This document shows positions 19,690-34,600 of a stretch of 64,000 nucleotides of DNA, piece by piece. The number at the start of each line of letters is the position of its first letter. Positions within the stretch are counted from its first letter, which is position 1. Location: contig NC_088112.1 in NCBI RefSeq assembly GCF_036370855.1, forward strand, positions 16,794,469 through 16,858,468, written 5' to 3'. The notes under the pieces were generated by a model. That model was not told the DNA's origin. It ran no database searches and saw nothing but the letters and a program-made list of their open reading frames with translations. Made by a program: the position numbers and the translations under genes. This stretch comes from Dromaius novaehollandiae (Eukaryota > Chordata > Aves > Casuariiformes > Dromaiidae).

Positions 19690-22600
19690 CTGTGAGAGGG
19701 CAGAGCCAGAGGGAGCTAGGGCTCCTGCTGTCACACCAGCCCCTGCTCAGCTCCCTGACCATCACCCTGACCCAGCAGCTCCCAACCCCTCTGGGAAGCG
19801 GGTCTGCTCTGCTAGCCAGTGGAAGAGCCCCTGGAGAAGATGGGATGAGGCCAAAAGCCTGACCCAAGGCTGGCTGGGAAGGCAGCTCCATGTAAATGCC
19901 TGGGAGGTGTTATGGTGTGGAGGTGCTGGTAGAGAGGGCTTGCAGGGGCTGGGAGCTATTGCAGGGCTGTGGCTTTTTGTGCAGGAAATACCTTTCCCAG
20001 GTATTTCCTTAGGTCGTTGCATGGTCTTGGCCAAAACGTGGTCTGCCCTCTGCTAGTGCTGTGGAGCCCCTCGTCTCTAGGCACAGCCCTGATGCAAGTC
20101 GGAGGGGTGCTGGGTGTGCCCAGCTCTGTGCAGACTGCACCAGTGGCATGGGGCTGGAGCAAGGGGGCTAGCATAAGCCAAGGTGGTGGCTGTCAGTGCC
20201 ACTGCAGATGGTGGCTGTCCCAGGCTAGATGACAACTCAGGTGCCTGCCTGGGGGAGGGCTGCTGCCTGGGGAGGGCACCAGCTCCCGTGTGTCTACTTT
20301 GAACGGCCTGGGGAGAGCAGCAAAGGACAGCTAGGGCTGGGAAGGCTGTAACCGGCCAGGAGGGCACCCAGCTCTCTGAGCCTGCTCCTGGGCAAACTCA
20401 GAGCCGATGCCAGACTGAGACAGGGCCTTGCCCAGGAACGGGACCTCGCCGTGCCCAGGGAGCTTGGAGCAGCTGCCTGCCCTGGCCACTGTCTGCTTTG
20501 CCTCAGGCAGCCCGAAGCCTCTTCCCCTTTCATTGGCTGTGGGTGAGGCTGCCAGGCAGAGCCCCTGCAGTGCCCTCCTTGCTCTGTCTTTGCCCATGCA
20601 GAATGGGTGCAATACCCCACATGGCTGTGCACATTCCCCCAAGGCTGCAGGGTATGACGCACTTCCCCAAAGGGCAAGGTATAGTTGGCTTGTTTTGGGG
20701 GGGTGCCATCCATGGGGCTCCCCATGGGAAGCACTGTGACTTAGTGCCTGCCTGGCATAGAGAGAGGCCCCACACAGCTGGAAATTCCCTGGGACACTGC
20801 TGGAAATGTCCTGGGACATGCTGCCTCTCACAGCCCATGGGCAGGAAGGAGGGACTGGGATGCACATCTCCAGGAGCGAGGATGCAGGAATTGCTGGAGG
20901 ATGCAGGACTGGCAGGGGCTTGTGATCCTCCCCCCCGGCCAACACTTCTGGGGTGCTCCCCAGCAGCAGTGCGCCACAGGTCCTCCTACCTCCCACAGTG
21001 TCCCTTCTTCTCGGAGCACAGCCACCACCATGCCAGCGGGAATCATCAGGCAGGAGAAGAGTCCCATGAGGATGCCCAAGACCTCAGCCCAGGCAGGGAA
21101 GCGGTAGCTGCCATACTCGGAGGGCTGGTACTTCACGATGTTGTAGACCAGCAGGGCCTGCGGGATGGGAGGGGAGCAAAATCACCCCAGACCCTTTCAA
21201 AAGTTTCACCCAAACAGAGCCCGGAGCCCATAGAGCCCTCCCAGGAGAACCAGAAAGATCCCCTGGGCCTGGCAGAAACCAGCAAGAGATGCCAGGAGAG
21301 CAACTTGTCACACTGGAAGGTCACCCCAGAGATACTGGCATCTCTACACCACCATCCAGTCCTCCAGACCAAGCAGTTACCATCATTGTTGCTGGGGACA
21401 GGATCAACCAGCAGGCTCTGAAGTAGGGCCCTGGTTTGAAGCCCAGCATCATGTGAATATCTCGGCAGAACCTCTTCATGCCTGGTGGAGGAAGAAGGAC
21501 ACAGACTGAGAAACTGTGATAACTCCAGCACAGCCAAGTGCCTATACAAGGCTGCCCTGCACCAGCCCTGGCCGAGGACATGCTCAACAAGAGCTGTGCT
21601 TTGAATCCTCCTCTACAGCAAAGAAGCATCTCCCCTCCAGGATGGGAGAGACAGGATGGGGGATTCCAGCCAGTGCTGTTTGAGGGACCAGGCTCCGTGC
21701 CCCAAACAGCTTTGGGGAGGTGAATCCAGCAAAGGCCAAGGAAAAACAAGAGCTTGGAGAGGAGGTGTTCAGTGCTCCATGGCAAGATTGCTGACTTGCC
21801 CATCTGTTCCCCTAAACCTCTCTCTTCGTCACCCTACCACTCTTGGGCAGACAGCCTGCTCCTCCCCATCGCCTTTGGGGGACAGACCCACCCCCCCTTA
21901 CCATAGACACGTGTCACCACGAGGCAGGTAGTGATCACCACCACCATGAGACCAAAGCCAGCACTGTAATCATCCAGTAGGACCAGCCAGTACATCCCAC
22001 CCTGCAGAGGCAAAACACAGCAGCCAGCGTCTCCAGGAGGACTCGGAACAGCACCCCATAAACTGCCAGCCACATCCTCTCATCTTTGGGGAATGTGTCC
22101 CATCAGCCCTTCCTGGGCACTGGGGAAGATCAGACACCATCAGGAGTCCCCACTCCCCATGTGGGGTTGCTGCAGGGACATGATAACGCTGTGTCACTCC
22201 CCTTGGGACCTCACGTCCCCCAGTAAGCCCAAAATGTCTGTGAACTTGGCCCCTGCCCTAAGCACTGCAAAAAGGGAGGCCTTTGTGGGTCCCCATGAAG
22301 CATCCAGCCCCACATCCTTACCTCCGTCGTAAGGATGAGCCCCATCAGGAAGAGGGCGATGCAGATGGCAGCCGAGAAAAAAGCTTTCTTTGGCCGCAGG
22401 TAGTAGGGAAATTCATCTGTCACTGCTGTAACGATGGTCTCCATAAAGGCAAACTGCACACAAGGGAAAAGAGGGTTCCTGAGCCCCCTGGGCTGCCTGG
22501 GCACTGTGGCTGGCTTGGTGGACTCTGTCCTTACCTGGCTGTCCAGGCCCAAGGTTAACAGCATGAAGAAGAACAGGAAGGACCAGAATGGAGAAAGGGG

Positions 22601-25600
22601 AAGCATTGTCATGGCCTGGGGGTACACCACAAAAGCCAGGCCAGGACCTAGGGGAGGCAAAGGACAGCAGGTTGAAAAGGGGGTGACAATGCCAGGCATG
22701 GAAAGGATGGAAGAGAGGAGAACCCAGCAGAGGGGGCACCATGGCGGCAAGTGGCCTGGGCTCTTGGGGGTCTTGCAACAGGGTGGAGTGATGCAGGAGA
22801 ACCAGCCTGCTTCTCACCTGAGCCTTTATTAAACATTGCTTTGTGTTGCTCAAGGTTTGCACAGCAGGAAAAGGTTTCTCTCCTTCTCTCCTCCTGGCCC
22901 ACTGAGCATACAGCTCCATCCTTCATGCTGACACCTTCGGCTGCCCTTCTTCCCTGGCCCTGAATTCGCTTTTCAGCTGACCCTTACATTTGGTACAGGC
23001 CTGTTGGACACAGCTGCAAAAGCCCCAGGCACAGCAGAGCACAGGAAGGCCTGTGGCTTCTCTGGGAAGGCAGCCGAGAAACAAGGTGTGAGCAGGCTAG
23101 GATTGCCCACCATCCCCATCCCAGTCCTTGCTCTGGCAGCTGAAGGTGCTATAGAGGATCAAAGAGCTCCCCACACCTCCCCTTCTCAGCTCTGGCTGCT
23201 CCACAGTGCATCCAGGCAGAGAGCGATGGAGAAAGGTCTTCATTTGGCCTCACCTGCTTTTGCCACTTGGTTCACAGGGACCCCGAGCTCCTGGGACATG
23301 TATCCCAAAACAGAGAAGATGGCAAACCCTGCCAGGATGCTGGTGATGGCATTGCCCAGGGTCACTATGAAGGTGTCCCTACAGAGGAGAAAGCAGATGC
23401 TCTGAACATACCCTCTCTTTCCCATCCCACAGCAGTGCAGGCTGGCTTTGCCAGCCCGGGGTGCCACAATTCTTTTACTGGGCCTCTCTTGATATATAGT
23501 TTCCATGGGGAAAAAGGAGCCTATATCTAATGACATGGGTCATTTCAGGGGGTTCCTCCTAAGCTTGCTTTCCCATTGGGATAAGCATATGAGAAGAATC
23601 CTCCTTCTGCAAGGGGTCCGCAATGGATGGTAGGGACAGGACAAACATGCATGACTATAGCCTTGAACACCCCCAGCCTTTAGCATCTGCAGCCCAGTAC
23701 TTCTGAACCAGGTGCTGTCTTGATGTTTAGGAGATTTTTCTTCCACAGATCCCTCTAATTCCTCTCGAACTTGTGCAAGCTGTCTGGTATCTTCATGGTG
23801 CTAGGGCAAGGAGCACCACAGTGTGACCATGTGCTGCATTGAGTGCAGCTGCTGGGTTTTGAACCTGCCAGCTGAGATTTTCATGGCTCTTCCCCCCACA
23901 ACTGTGACTTTTGCGAGACAATAGCTGGCTCCCACCTGTAGATATTCTGATGAAAAGTGTTGTACGAGGCGAAAGTGAGGAGGCCCCCAAAGCCTACCCC
24001 AAGGGAGTAGAAAATCTGCAGGGCTGCCTCGATCCACACCTGGGAGAAGGAAACAGGTCTGAGGAGAGCAGTGGCCTGGAAATCTTTCCCCAAGGAAGAG
24101 GGGATGGGAAAAGCTTCTCAAGATCCCCCAGCATGCCTGCTTGTGTGTCCCTCCAGTGTGGAGCCACTCCAGCCCTCCGGGCATGCAAAGCCCATGGTCC
24201 TTGGGTCTCGGCTTTCCCACACAAAGCTCTCCAGCATTTTCCTACTCCAGTCTGCAGGAACCACCCTAGAACAAATTATTCAGGCCCCATATTTGCACTC
24301 CAGGCCTGACTTTACCCCAGACTCCTGTGACTTTCCTCTTGGCTCCAAAGGAGAAGAGAGTGCATGGACCTGATGGCTCATTGCCATATGCACTCCACAG
24401 ACCCACCATCACCTTCAGTAAGAGGGTTTGAGAGAAAGGTGGATGTTTAAGGGACTCTGCAACCATGCTGGCTGGAGATGGAGAGTAAGTGAGGTTAGGT
24501 GCCAGCCTCACTTGCTGTACAAGCCGGCTGGCATTTTCCACAAGCTGCTTTGCCTTTGTGGAGCTATTTGTCCTTCTCCACCCCAATGGGCAGCTCCTGC
24601 CTATGAGCAATGGTCTGTGAGCAATGTCTTTGCCTTTCCTTGCTACCACGCTCGCCTCTCTGAATGGCTCAGACGGCTAGTGGAAGGGCTAATGAGAGCG
24701 TTTTACAGCCAGCCCAGCATGGCTTTAAGAACCCTTATAAAACAAGGAGGTGGCTGCCACCAACACGGCTGACGCAAGGAAACTCCCTGCTCTGCATGCC
24801 ATGATCGCTTGGGTAAAACAGAGCAGCCACGTCCAACCCAATCACACCCAGGCACCTCTCAGCCCGTCACCAGGGCTGGGCTAATCTGCTTGTGTTTCGG
24901 GTGCCCAGCAGCAAGTACATGGTCCCCCAAACAGAAAGCAGGAAACGCAGGCACAGGGCTGTGCCATGTGGGAAAGGGGTATACACAGGGTGTGGAGGTC
25001 ATGCTGTAACATGACGTGAACAGCAAACATATTTGGCATGGGAGCAACCAAAAAAGAGGGCTTTGGGTCAAGTGGGTGGCCAGAAAAGGCATGCAACTTC
25101 GGGAACGTAGCATGCTCTCCCCCGTGCTGGAGAGGGCAGGACAAGATTCATTCTGGCGCTTTAAACAAATTGCACAAAATCCCCGCTGTGCTGTAAGCCA
25201 ATGGACAGATCTCCCCATGCTGGACAGAAGCCAGGGCCCAAAGGAAGACCAGCTCCCACTCACCTTGGAAGACAGCAAGTGATCAAACTGAGGCGTGAGG
25301 TAAAACCTGATGCCCTTCCAGGCCCCCTCCAGTGTTACGCCACGGATAAGCAGCATCACCAAGATGAGGTAAGGGAAGGTGGCAGTGAAGTACACAACCT
25401 GCGGGAGAGCGGAGGCCACTGGAGACCCGGCAGCAAGACCGCGGCATGCTCGCTCCCTCAGTACCCCATCCCCGTGACAGAAAGCTGCTTCGCCAGGCAT
25501 CGCCCTGCAGCGGTAGGGTCCTGGGGATGCAGCAAGGCTAGCAGCATCAACACCGCCACTGTCTGCATGTGCAAGCCATTCTCAAAGTGGCCTGTGTCCA

Positions 25601-28600
25601 GTAAATGTTACTTATTGGCCTCACTGGTATTTCCTGGAGGCACAGAGATTGCAGGCACTGGTGGGCATCACTGTAGGTCGCCAAAGAGATGACCTCAGTC
25701 TTCCAAGTGGATCCCCTTAAAGCAGAAAGACAGTGGCTGATGACTCCAGCCCTCACCTTGCCAGAGGATTTGACTCCCTTTAGTATGCACAGATACACGA
25801 TAGTCCAGGAGAGAAGCAGGCATAGACACAGGTTCCAGCGGATCCTCCCGGGATCCCCGATCCCAGAGCTCCCTTGGATGTGCAGAACATACCGACTGGG
25901 GCAAAAGGAGAACCGCTAGTGAGCAGCCACAGTCACCCACCCTCTGCACACCGGACACCCCACATCTTCCAGCGACCCTCTCTGAACTTAGCAATGCCTC
26001 TGCTGCAGAAAATAACCATGTCAGAAACCCCAGCAATGAGACAGCAACAGGGAGCTGGCAGCTCTTTGCCAGGGGAAGAGGAGAAGTTAGTGTGATTTCT
26101 TCGCCATGCATTAATGGCCCTGCAGGGGGAAGCCTGGCTGGTTGAGAGTAAACTCCCAGTTGGTCCAGATGCAGGATGCATTTCATTCTAGCATATCTCC
26201 AGGCCAGCAAAGAAGTGCTAGATCAAAAATTTCCACCTCCTCCAAGACTCCAGCGTAACTGAACACCTCCCATGTTCACCTGGCATTTAGGGGCCTCCCA
26301 ATCCCACTCACTCTCTGCCAAAGAGGCACCACTGCAGCACAAGCCTCCTGCAGTGCAGCCGTGCAAAGGCAACAGGCACCCTCTGCTGCACCCCTCGGCA
26401 TCTGAGCTACCCAATGAAGATCAGACCACAGCAGAACGTGGAGCCAGCCATCCCACAGATGTGATTCCAAGGGCAAAGCTGAGATACTGCATACATCCAC
26501 ACAGCAAGATCCCCATGCTGCACCCACACATGCCCATCATGCCATGAGACACGCAGCATAGCCCCGTCACCCCCATCCCCATCCCAGCGCAGTCCCCAGG
26601 GGAGCACCCGCCCCAGGCCCACGGTCGGGCTGACCTCTTTACCTCCAGTACTCCTCGCTGGGGCTGACAGTGTTGGAGATGTTGACAGGGAAGGTGGCGT
26701 TTCCTGCCTTGATGACGTGGTGGTCCAAGCACAGGTTGGTGTTCCACCAGTTGCCGCAATGCTGCCAGGGCAAGTCACTTGTTAGGGATGCAAAGAGGTA
26801 GAAGAGAACGTAAGCAATGATCATATTGTAGTAAATGGCCACCAGGGAGACGATGAGGATCGTGCCCATGCCAACACCTGGAGGAAGGAGAGGGTAAAGA
26901 AGGAGTGAGCCATCCATCCCTCCAGAGGGAGGGCGCATCCAAAGGCAGGGTCAAACATTGGATTTCGGTACCCAGACAGTTAACCAGCTTCAAGTTAGAG
27001 ATTCATCTGCCTGGATGGAAGCCTTTTATTGCAGTTATACCATCTGGACAGCCAGCCCCGCACATGCCATCTCTGAATGCATAAGAATGGATGATCTATT
27101 GCATCAGCCAGATGATTTTACTCCAACTCAGTGCTAAGAGTAAACATATTTGATCTGACCTTCCTTTAATTCTTACCTTTTTTTATAACAGTCGTTGCTT
27201 ATATTATATTATTATCCATTATTTGTTATACTATTTTGCTTATATACACTATATTTTGAACACTGTGTCTGGTTTAATGGTTTTCATGCAGTTTCTAGAA
27301 TTGATCATGACATCCAGAGCCTTTGAAGACTGGTAGATCTTACATCATATCTTGCAGCTACTAAAATGGTCAACCCAGAAGTCCAGCCTGCTCCACCTTC
27401 CCCCAAGATTTAACTTTTGGCTCTAACAAGAGCTTTGAAGATCACAGGGTGATGCTGTGGATCTATGTCCTCATCGAGCAGCTCTGCAGAGGATTCGGTT
27501 TTCAGTCACGCACCTTTAAAGAGTGGGCTTATCTTCCAGACAGCAAGTGGCCCCAGGCTGGAGAATTGCCCAAGTGACAACTCCATGAAGAAGATGGGGA
27601 TCCCACAGATGGCCAGCATGATGAAATAAGGAACCAGGAAAGCTCCTGCAAGAAGCAACCCCCCACACACAAATTAACACAGATCAAACACCTGAAGCCC
27701 ATCTACGAGAGAGAATGAAGTTCATATCGCATCTGATGGCCTGAGGGATCTAGAATATCTTGCATCAAAACCTGGAAGGTAGCAAGGGCCAGCAGCTCGT
27801 CATACTGCTGGTGAGGACTTATGCTGTCCTGTTATGTCCTAGGCTTGGCCCTGTGGGCTTTCCTATCTGTCATGAGATGGAGTCCCACCAGGTCCTCAGT
27901 TCAGTTTAACAGGTCCAGTTTGACAGCCCATATTTCAGCTGGGAGCTTGTAGTCTCTCCTGCTAGCACATGCTCAGTACCCCAAGGGTGTACTTTGTGCT
28001 CGCAACAACCTCCCGCTCCCTCCTAGTAAGTGGCCAGAATCTTAATTTTGCAGCCCATGTGCAGAAGTAGCCCCTCCATCACGTTAGCACAGCCCAAGGC
28101 TCCAGAGGGAGCACGCAACCTCTTGCACCTTCACCAGCTCTGGCCTCCGTATCCCAAGTGTGTGCTGAGAGCACCCAGGGCCAGGAAACTGTTGAGCTCC
28201 TGAAGGAGAATGTGTGGTTAATGCAGGAGGAAGGGGCTGTGATTCACATGTTACCATGCTTTCCCCCACACAGACGCTCTTTCTCCTTGAATCTTTTTGC
28301 AAACACCCTGAAATTCTCCAGTTACTATTGCGTGTGACAAACAATTGCTCTGGGAACAGACCAACAAACTGGTCACTCTGCACTGTCACTGTGTATGTGT
28401 ACACATCGTGTATTGCTAAAGGCTCACACTCCTCCCTTGATATTTGGGAAGCACTCATGGGCTCCTGCTGAGTCCTAGAGGCCACCAAGCCAAGGTGCTG
28501 TTGGAGGCCAAGGGGGATGCTCAGGTATGAAGCTCCCAAGTGCAGGACACAAGCTGCAGGGTGGCATTCAGTCCAGCATGGGGCTGGGCACTGGGGATCT

Positions 28601-31600
28601 TGCCAAGGCCATGAGTGCAGAGATGGGCTGGGGAGTCCCTTCCCCACATGGGTACCAAGCTCACAGGCTGGTTAACACCCTACAGCAAGCACAGGGGGCC
28701 AGAGGAGGGCCAATGGGAGGCATTCCTGGTGCCCCCTGCACTTTACCCCACAACGACAGATGTTATTTCCCAGCCCCAAGCAGGAGACGGGGTATCTAGG
28801 AGGACACAAGTCCCCCCAGCCCAGCTCACTGAGGGGCAGACGTGCCATGCGAAAGGGCAACCGTGTACCTCCTCCATTGGTGTAAGCCCTGTACGGGAAC
28901 CTCCAGACGTTTCCAAGGCCCACGCAGTACCCGATGCAGGAGAGGAGGAAATCCAGCCGCCCTGTCCAGTTCCCTCTGTCTTCCGGGTAAGCTGAGCCCA
29001 GGTCCCCGTCCTGACTGCTCGGGCTCACCAAGAGGTCTGGCGTTACAGGCTGAGCAAGAGAGTAGAGCAACGGGAAAGGGCAGATGAGGAACGAGGGAAG
29101 GAATAAAAGTGAGGAAAGAAGAGCAGGAGAGAGGGAAGGGGCAGGGATACCCAGACAGCAGGCATCGGGGAAGGAGTGCTGAGATTTGGGGGTTGAATTT
29201 GTGCCCCCGAGTCACAGCATTGACATTTGTCCCCGAGGGAGCCCCTGTCTCTGTGCACCACCAAACCCAAGTTCCCAAGAGGCTTTTAATTATAATTCAA
29301 AGCAAGCCCATGTTCTGCTCTGCAATAGAGTGAGGAAGGAGGATAAACACGATGACGCATGGCCAGAGCTCCTCTGGGAAAGGCAGAATGACCCAGGTTC
29401 CCCTTGAGAGGCCAGGACTGATTTTGCAACCCCAGTTTCCCAAGAAATAGTTTCACAGGGCCATGATAATCTTTGCTGATCTCCTGTAAAACATGGGCAT
29501 GAGGAAGAGCCACCTCAGGAGTGCAGGGGAACGTGCTATCCACAGCCCCCATGCACCCTGCCGTGCAGGGCACTCGACTACCATTAAATGTTGTGTGTGT
29601 TTTTCACACTTTTCCAACTGCCAAAAGCCGGCCGTGAGGGGATTTAGTGATGCGCTCCCAGCGGTCCCTGCAGAGCGAGCTCCCATCCATGCTTTGCTGA
29701 TCTGCCCCTGATCAGCGAGGCTCAGGGAGCTCTTCAGCAGGCAGGGGATTAACCCATTCCCTTCCTTCCCAGATCTGCTGCGGCTCTGCAAGAGGGAGGT
29801 GTGAGCCCTGCCATACATTTGGGCTGGGGCAATGCACCAGGAGGGCTCCTCAGCATTCACATCTGTGTGCACATCTGCAATGGAATTTTTGATCCTTCCA
29901 CCTTCCCCGGCCGCCTGCCCCTGGCTGCGCGGGGAAGTGATTCCTGCTGGCTCCTGTCCCACCTGCAGTCTCCAGCTCTAAAAGCCTTAGCCAGCAGCTG
30001 CCAGATGGGATCCCATCGGAGATACCCCACTGAGCAAGACCGGCAGCAAAAAGGGGTGGACAAGCATCCTGCCCATCTCCCCGCCTGCGAGTGTATCGGG
30101 TCCGGCTGCTGCGGAGGCATCAGACAGAGGGGCACAGGGAGCCCTGCCAGCATGATACCAGGAAAAATCCCCAGCTGGGGAACCCCGCCTTCTTCCCAGA
30201 CTCTCAGAAGGAAAAACAACCCTCTTCTTGCCTCTTAGATTGCACAATTTTAGGAAAAGAGCCCATGGGATGTGGCTGAGGGAAAGGAGCCTGGATTTGT
30301 GGAGGGAGAGGCCAGAGCGAGCTGCGGTCCCCCCTGCACTGGTTCACAGGTGCCCATCACCCGCAGCAGACGTGCGTCCCCCAGGAAAGCAGAGCCGGTG
30401 GCCAGCAGAGCGGCAGACAGCCAGCCCTACGCAGCCTGCTGCCCCGCCGTGCCCAGCTAGCACGCCGCCCTCGCCACCGCCTCCGCGCCCGGCCGAGCCT
30501 GCCGGGATGCTCCTGCTCCCAGTTCCCATGGAGACACGGAGCCGTTCGGTGAGGTGGCCTGGCCGGTGGCTGCAGGCTCCCTCGCTTCCCCAGGTGCCTG
30601 CCTGCCACCCCGAGCATGACAGCAAACCAAACCTGTCCCCGTCTGGCCGGCGTGCAAAGGCTGGAAACCCCTCATGGGTCAGGGGAGAGCACTTCCCAAG
30701 GCCAGCCTGAAACCTCAGCCTGAAAAAAGACATTTCACTAAAACACAACCGCCGTGGCAGCAGCCACTGCTAAAAGCCCATCTCTGCTGGATGCCACCAT
30801 CACAAGGCATGGACTGAAAGAAAAGGTTCAGAAACACAGACTGAAAAATAGAAATGTGGCCCAGATAAAATATCGTTCCTATAAAATCCCTTTGCTACCT
30901 CACAGCCCTCCTGCAGCTGTTTAGCACAGCTCTCCCAGCTATTTCTCCCGGATGCAACCATGCCAACGAATTGCCCCAGCATGCACGCTGGGCATCGCCC
31001 TCACCAAGCCGTGCTCACGGGTGATGGACAGACCGCTCAGCAACATCCTTCCTGAAAGCTTCATCTGCTAATACCTGTGTTCACAAGGTCCCTGCATGCA
31101 GGGACAGGACTGTTGGGGCTGCCACCGTTTGGCCTCGAGGCTGCTTTGATGCCCAGCCCTGTCCTCCCAGAGAAACAGCTTCTCAGCCCTTCACCATGCC
31201 CGCAGAGCTCTCATTTTCCAGGTTTGCCTCACATACAAATAACAAGTCGCGGACGAAGCAGCCAGCAGATCATTAAAATCTTCCTGGCTCATCCCTGCAC
31301 CTCCAGCTGAATCCTCAATGGCTGCAAGAGGGCAGTGCTCGAACAGCATGACCTGATTAAATTCAGGTACCCACCCATCAGCTGCAGCATGAAAAGCTCA
31401 CAGAAGCAGCAAAAAGAAAAGGAAGGAACCAGCAGGATCGTCTCCAAACCATGAAACCATGGCATGGTCTCGGCTGTCCTCCTCAAAGGCGCAGCGACGT
31501 AGCTGCTCGCCCCCATCCTGGTGACGGCTCTCTCCTCATTCACACTGGCAGCTAGAGAACCGCAGGGTAGATTTGGGACCTCGGGGCAAAAGCGCAGGCT

Positions 31601-34600
31601 GCCCAGACGTGCGGCAGCCCCGGGCGGCAGCAGCAGCATCTCTGCGGGCTGGCGGGCAGGCGCGGGACCAACCCCATGGGCACACAGGAAAGCTCACATG
31701 GGGCAGAGGCCTGGCGGCTGCAGCATCCACAGCTGCCCGAAATCACGGTCCTGATGCACCATGTCAGAGGTGCTGCAAACTAGCCCATCTGCCCAAGTTA
31801 AAATGAATTGCAAAATGGGATACTTAAGAATTTCAGACCCATTTTTGTCCCAAATAACAGAAAGTCTCATCCTTCTTTGATTCAGGCTCTTGGAAATCTC
31901 ACACCTTGGCTCAATTTCAGTCCCTTTTTAAGGCTTAATGCTCCTTGCAGTGTTTGTCATAACACGCATTTTCTTCTTTGGCAAAGGCTGAAGTACAATA
32001 TCCCTCTAGTGATTTCCACAATGAACTGCCATCTTTCAAAATGGGCTCCCATCTCACTGTTATAAACAGACGGGGACTAACAGCTCCCTTGGCAACAACA
32101 TGCTCTTTGAAGCGGCATCGCTTTCCGTTATTCACCAGGAGATCCTCCGCAAGAAGACAGCGAAGCAAAGGTCACAGAGAAGAAAAAGCACTCTAGTCTC
32201 TGGCAAGATAAGAGCTTGCTTCCACAAGGAAATTGCTCTATGCTAATTATTATCGGTGAACTGATTTACTTAAACCTGTGCAAAACTCAGCTGGCACAGA
32301 GCAGAACCAGTGAAAAGCCAGCCAGATTAAAGTTATTCTTTCATTATATCTTTACAAATTGCAGAATGGCATAGGGAAGTCATTTGGTTCTCGATTAATT
32401 CAGCATTTTGTGTCGTGAACCACAGCATTTGATTGGGAGAAATGCCACGCTAGGCCAGATTTCCCCCCTGCGGATCCGTGCTATGTGCGAGCACGGCGCG
32501 TCTGTAACGAGTGAGTCACTTCAGATTAGTCTGAATTGCTTGTTAATCTCTTTAAGAAAAACTAAAAAATAAATTCAAATGCTTAGAAAGTGGAGCAAAT
32601 CAGAGCACCTCCATGGCGTCAAACGGCCCCCGGGAGGGCTGTGCCAAGCCTGCTCTCCCCAGCCCGGGATGGCAGCATGTGCTGGGAAAGGGAGCAAGCG
32701 CTGCCAGAGCCAGAGCAGTGGTGGCAGAGTGCTGAGGCTGGAACAAACTCATTACAGTGATGTCCCAAGCACCAGGGAACATGCACAAGTGATTCCCTCA
32801 CACAACTGCAAATGATAGCAGCTTTTCATCCAAAAACACTGTGGGGGAGCCGGGGCCAGGGAAGGAGAGGGGAAGGCTTGGAGCAGCATGCGCAGACGTC
32901 ATGGCTGGGGGACGCTCGGTGGCTCGTGGGGGCTCTCTCGTCCATGCACGGACAGGCTTGGCCTCCTCTGCTGAAACAAGCACCAAGACTGGCCCAGACA
33001 AGGCAACGCGCTGCATCTCCACGCTGCCAGCAACCCTGCACGGGAGAGCTCAGTGAAATCCCGACACCTGCCCTCCCCGGGGCCCGCCGACATCGGGGCA
33101 GCACCAGCTCAAACCCACCTCCCACCCACCGGCCTCCCTGCATCCAGGCGATGGACTGCGTGGCTTGGCCCGTTCCTACTCAAAAACCCACACCAGGCAA
33201 GCAAACAACTAAAAACATCCTCTTCTCTCTTCCAGAAATGCTGTTAGGGAAGAGTGAACACGAAATCCTTTGAGCCTGAGAAATACCTTCTTCTCTATTA
33301 AGGAGGAATTTCCATATGTCAAAAACATGCCTGGTGACGAAGCATGAACTCCCAGCTCGCAGATGGAAAGCGGATGAAAACCCGAGGGGGAAGAGGCCGT
33401 GGGGGTGAGGGCCGGACCGGGCAGTTGGTGCCACGTGAACCTGTGCAGCAGCTCCCGGGGGCAGGTCAGAGATGGCCACCCTGAAGCGCCAGGGACGGTG
33501 AGCACCGGGATGGACGGGCCTTTGCCTGCTCTCCAGCTTGACCTCAATGAGAGTGTTTTGGGGTAACAAAGGACAACTGGGCCCTGGGCAGCTCTTGGAA
33601 AGGGGAAAAATAACCCTGGAGACATCTGCTTTTCATTCGAGCTGATCACTCGGGGATTAAACGAATTCCTGAAGAAATGTTGAACAGGATCACTAACAGC
33701 AGGGAAATTATTTCAAGTATCTCCCCAAGCCTTTGGAAGGCACAGAGACAACTTTTAATGGATCTTGCAGTCACAAAGTCATCCGAAAAAGCAATTTGTA
33801 GGGAGGAGGAGAGGGAAGAGCCAGATGATGCCTCCAAAGAGCCCTGGGAGGAACGTAGGGAGCCCTGAGGCTGCTGGAGCCATCAGGTATCTACAGGGTC
33901 TCACCAGGCCAGTGCAAGCTTTGCACATCGTGCCCCATATCCTGGGAATTTCCTGGCAGGGATCGGACCATGCTGGGTTTTCATTTGCCCAGCAGCACGT
34001 GCAGTATTCGGCATCTATGGATGCTGGAGGCACCATGTCCCGTGTTCGGCATTAGCCCGGCATGACGCAGGGAGCGGCATCGCAGCCGGGAGCGTCACCC
34101 AGGCACTCGTGGCTTTCGGGCGATGCCCCGGTAGGTGCTAAATGCCAGGAGCAGCACCCTCCACCCCGCCACCACCGGCGGGTCCCACGCGGGCCAGGCG
34201 CAAGGGGGTCGGTCGGTCCCCGACATGGGTGACAGGAACCCAGAGAGTGCGGGAAAGCAAAGGCGCCCAGAGGCTGCCCAGCGGCGGCAGAGAAACCAAG
34301 CTGGGGATGGAAAAGCCTGAAAGCAGAGGGTGCGAATAGGGTTCCTCAGCTCCTCTTCCAGCCTCCGAGGGGCACGAGGTGAGTGCAGGAGCCAGCACCA
34401 CCTGCACCCGTTTAAATCCCACAGCCAGGAGGAAATCCCAGATGTAGGTAGGAAAGTCACTGACACCTCCTTGTGCTTGCTCCGGTGGCACCAATGTCCT
34501 CCTGCACCATCCCTGCAAGCCACAATGCAGCTGCCCCACGCTGCCTTTTGCAAGGGTCGCTGGGGCAAGGAAGGGTCCCAGGGGTGCGGAGCGAGGTGCA

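Larger units (their letters stand above)
19690..28868 (-). other. SLC6A7 introns 2-13
   Basis: The twelve introns are 81 bases to 1.3 kb long, all GT-AG. The shortest, 22454-22534, is 81 bases. The only striking content is an A/T-rich island with TTATATTATA-type runs at about 27160-27290 in the intron between exons 3 and 4. No other gene or element is recognised. Confidence 0.75.
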
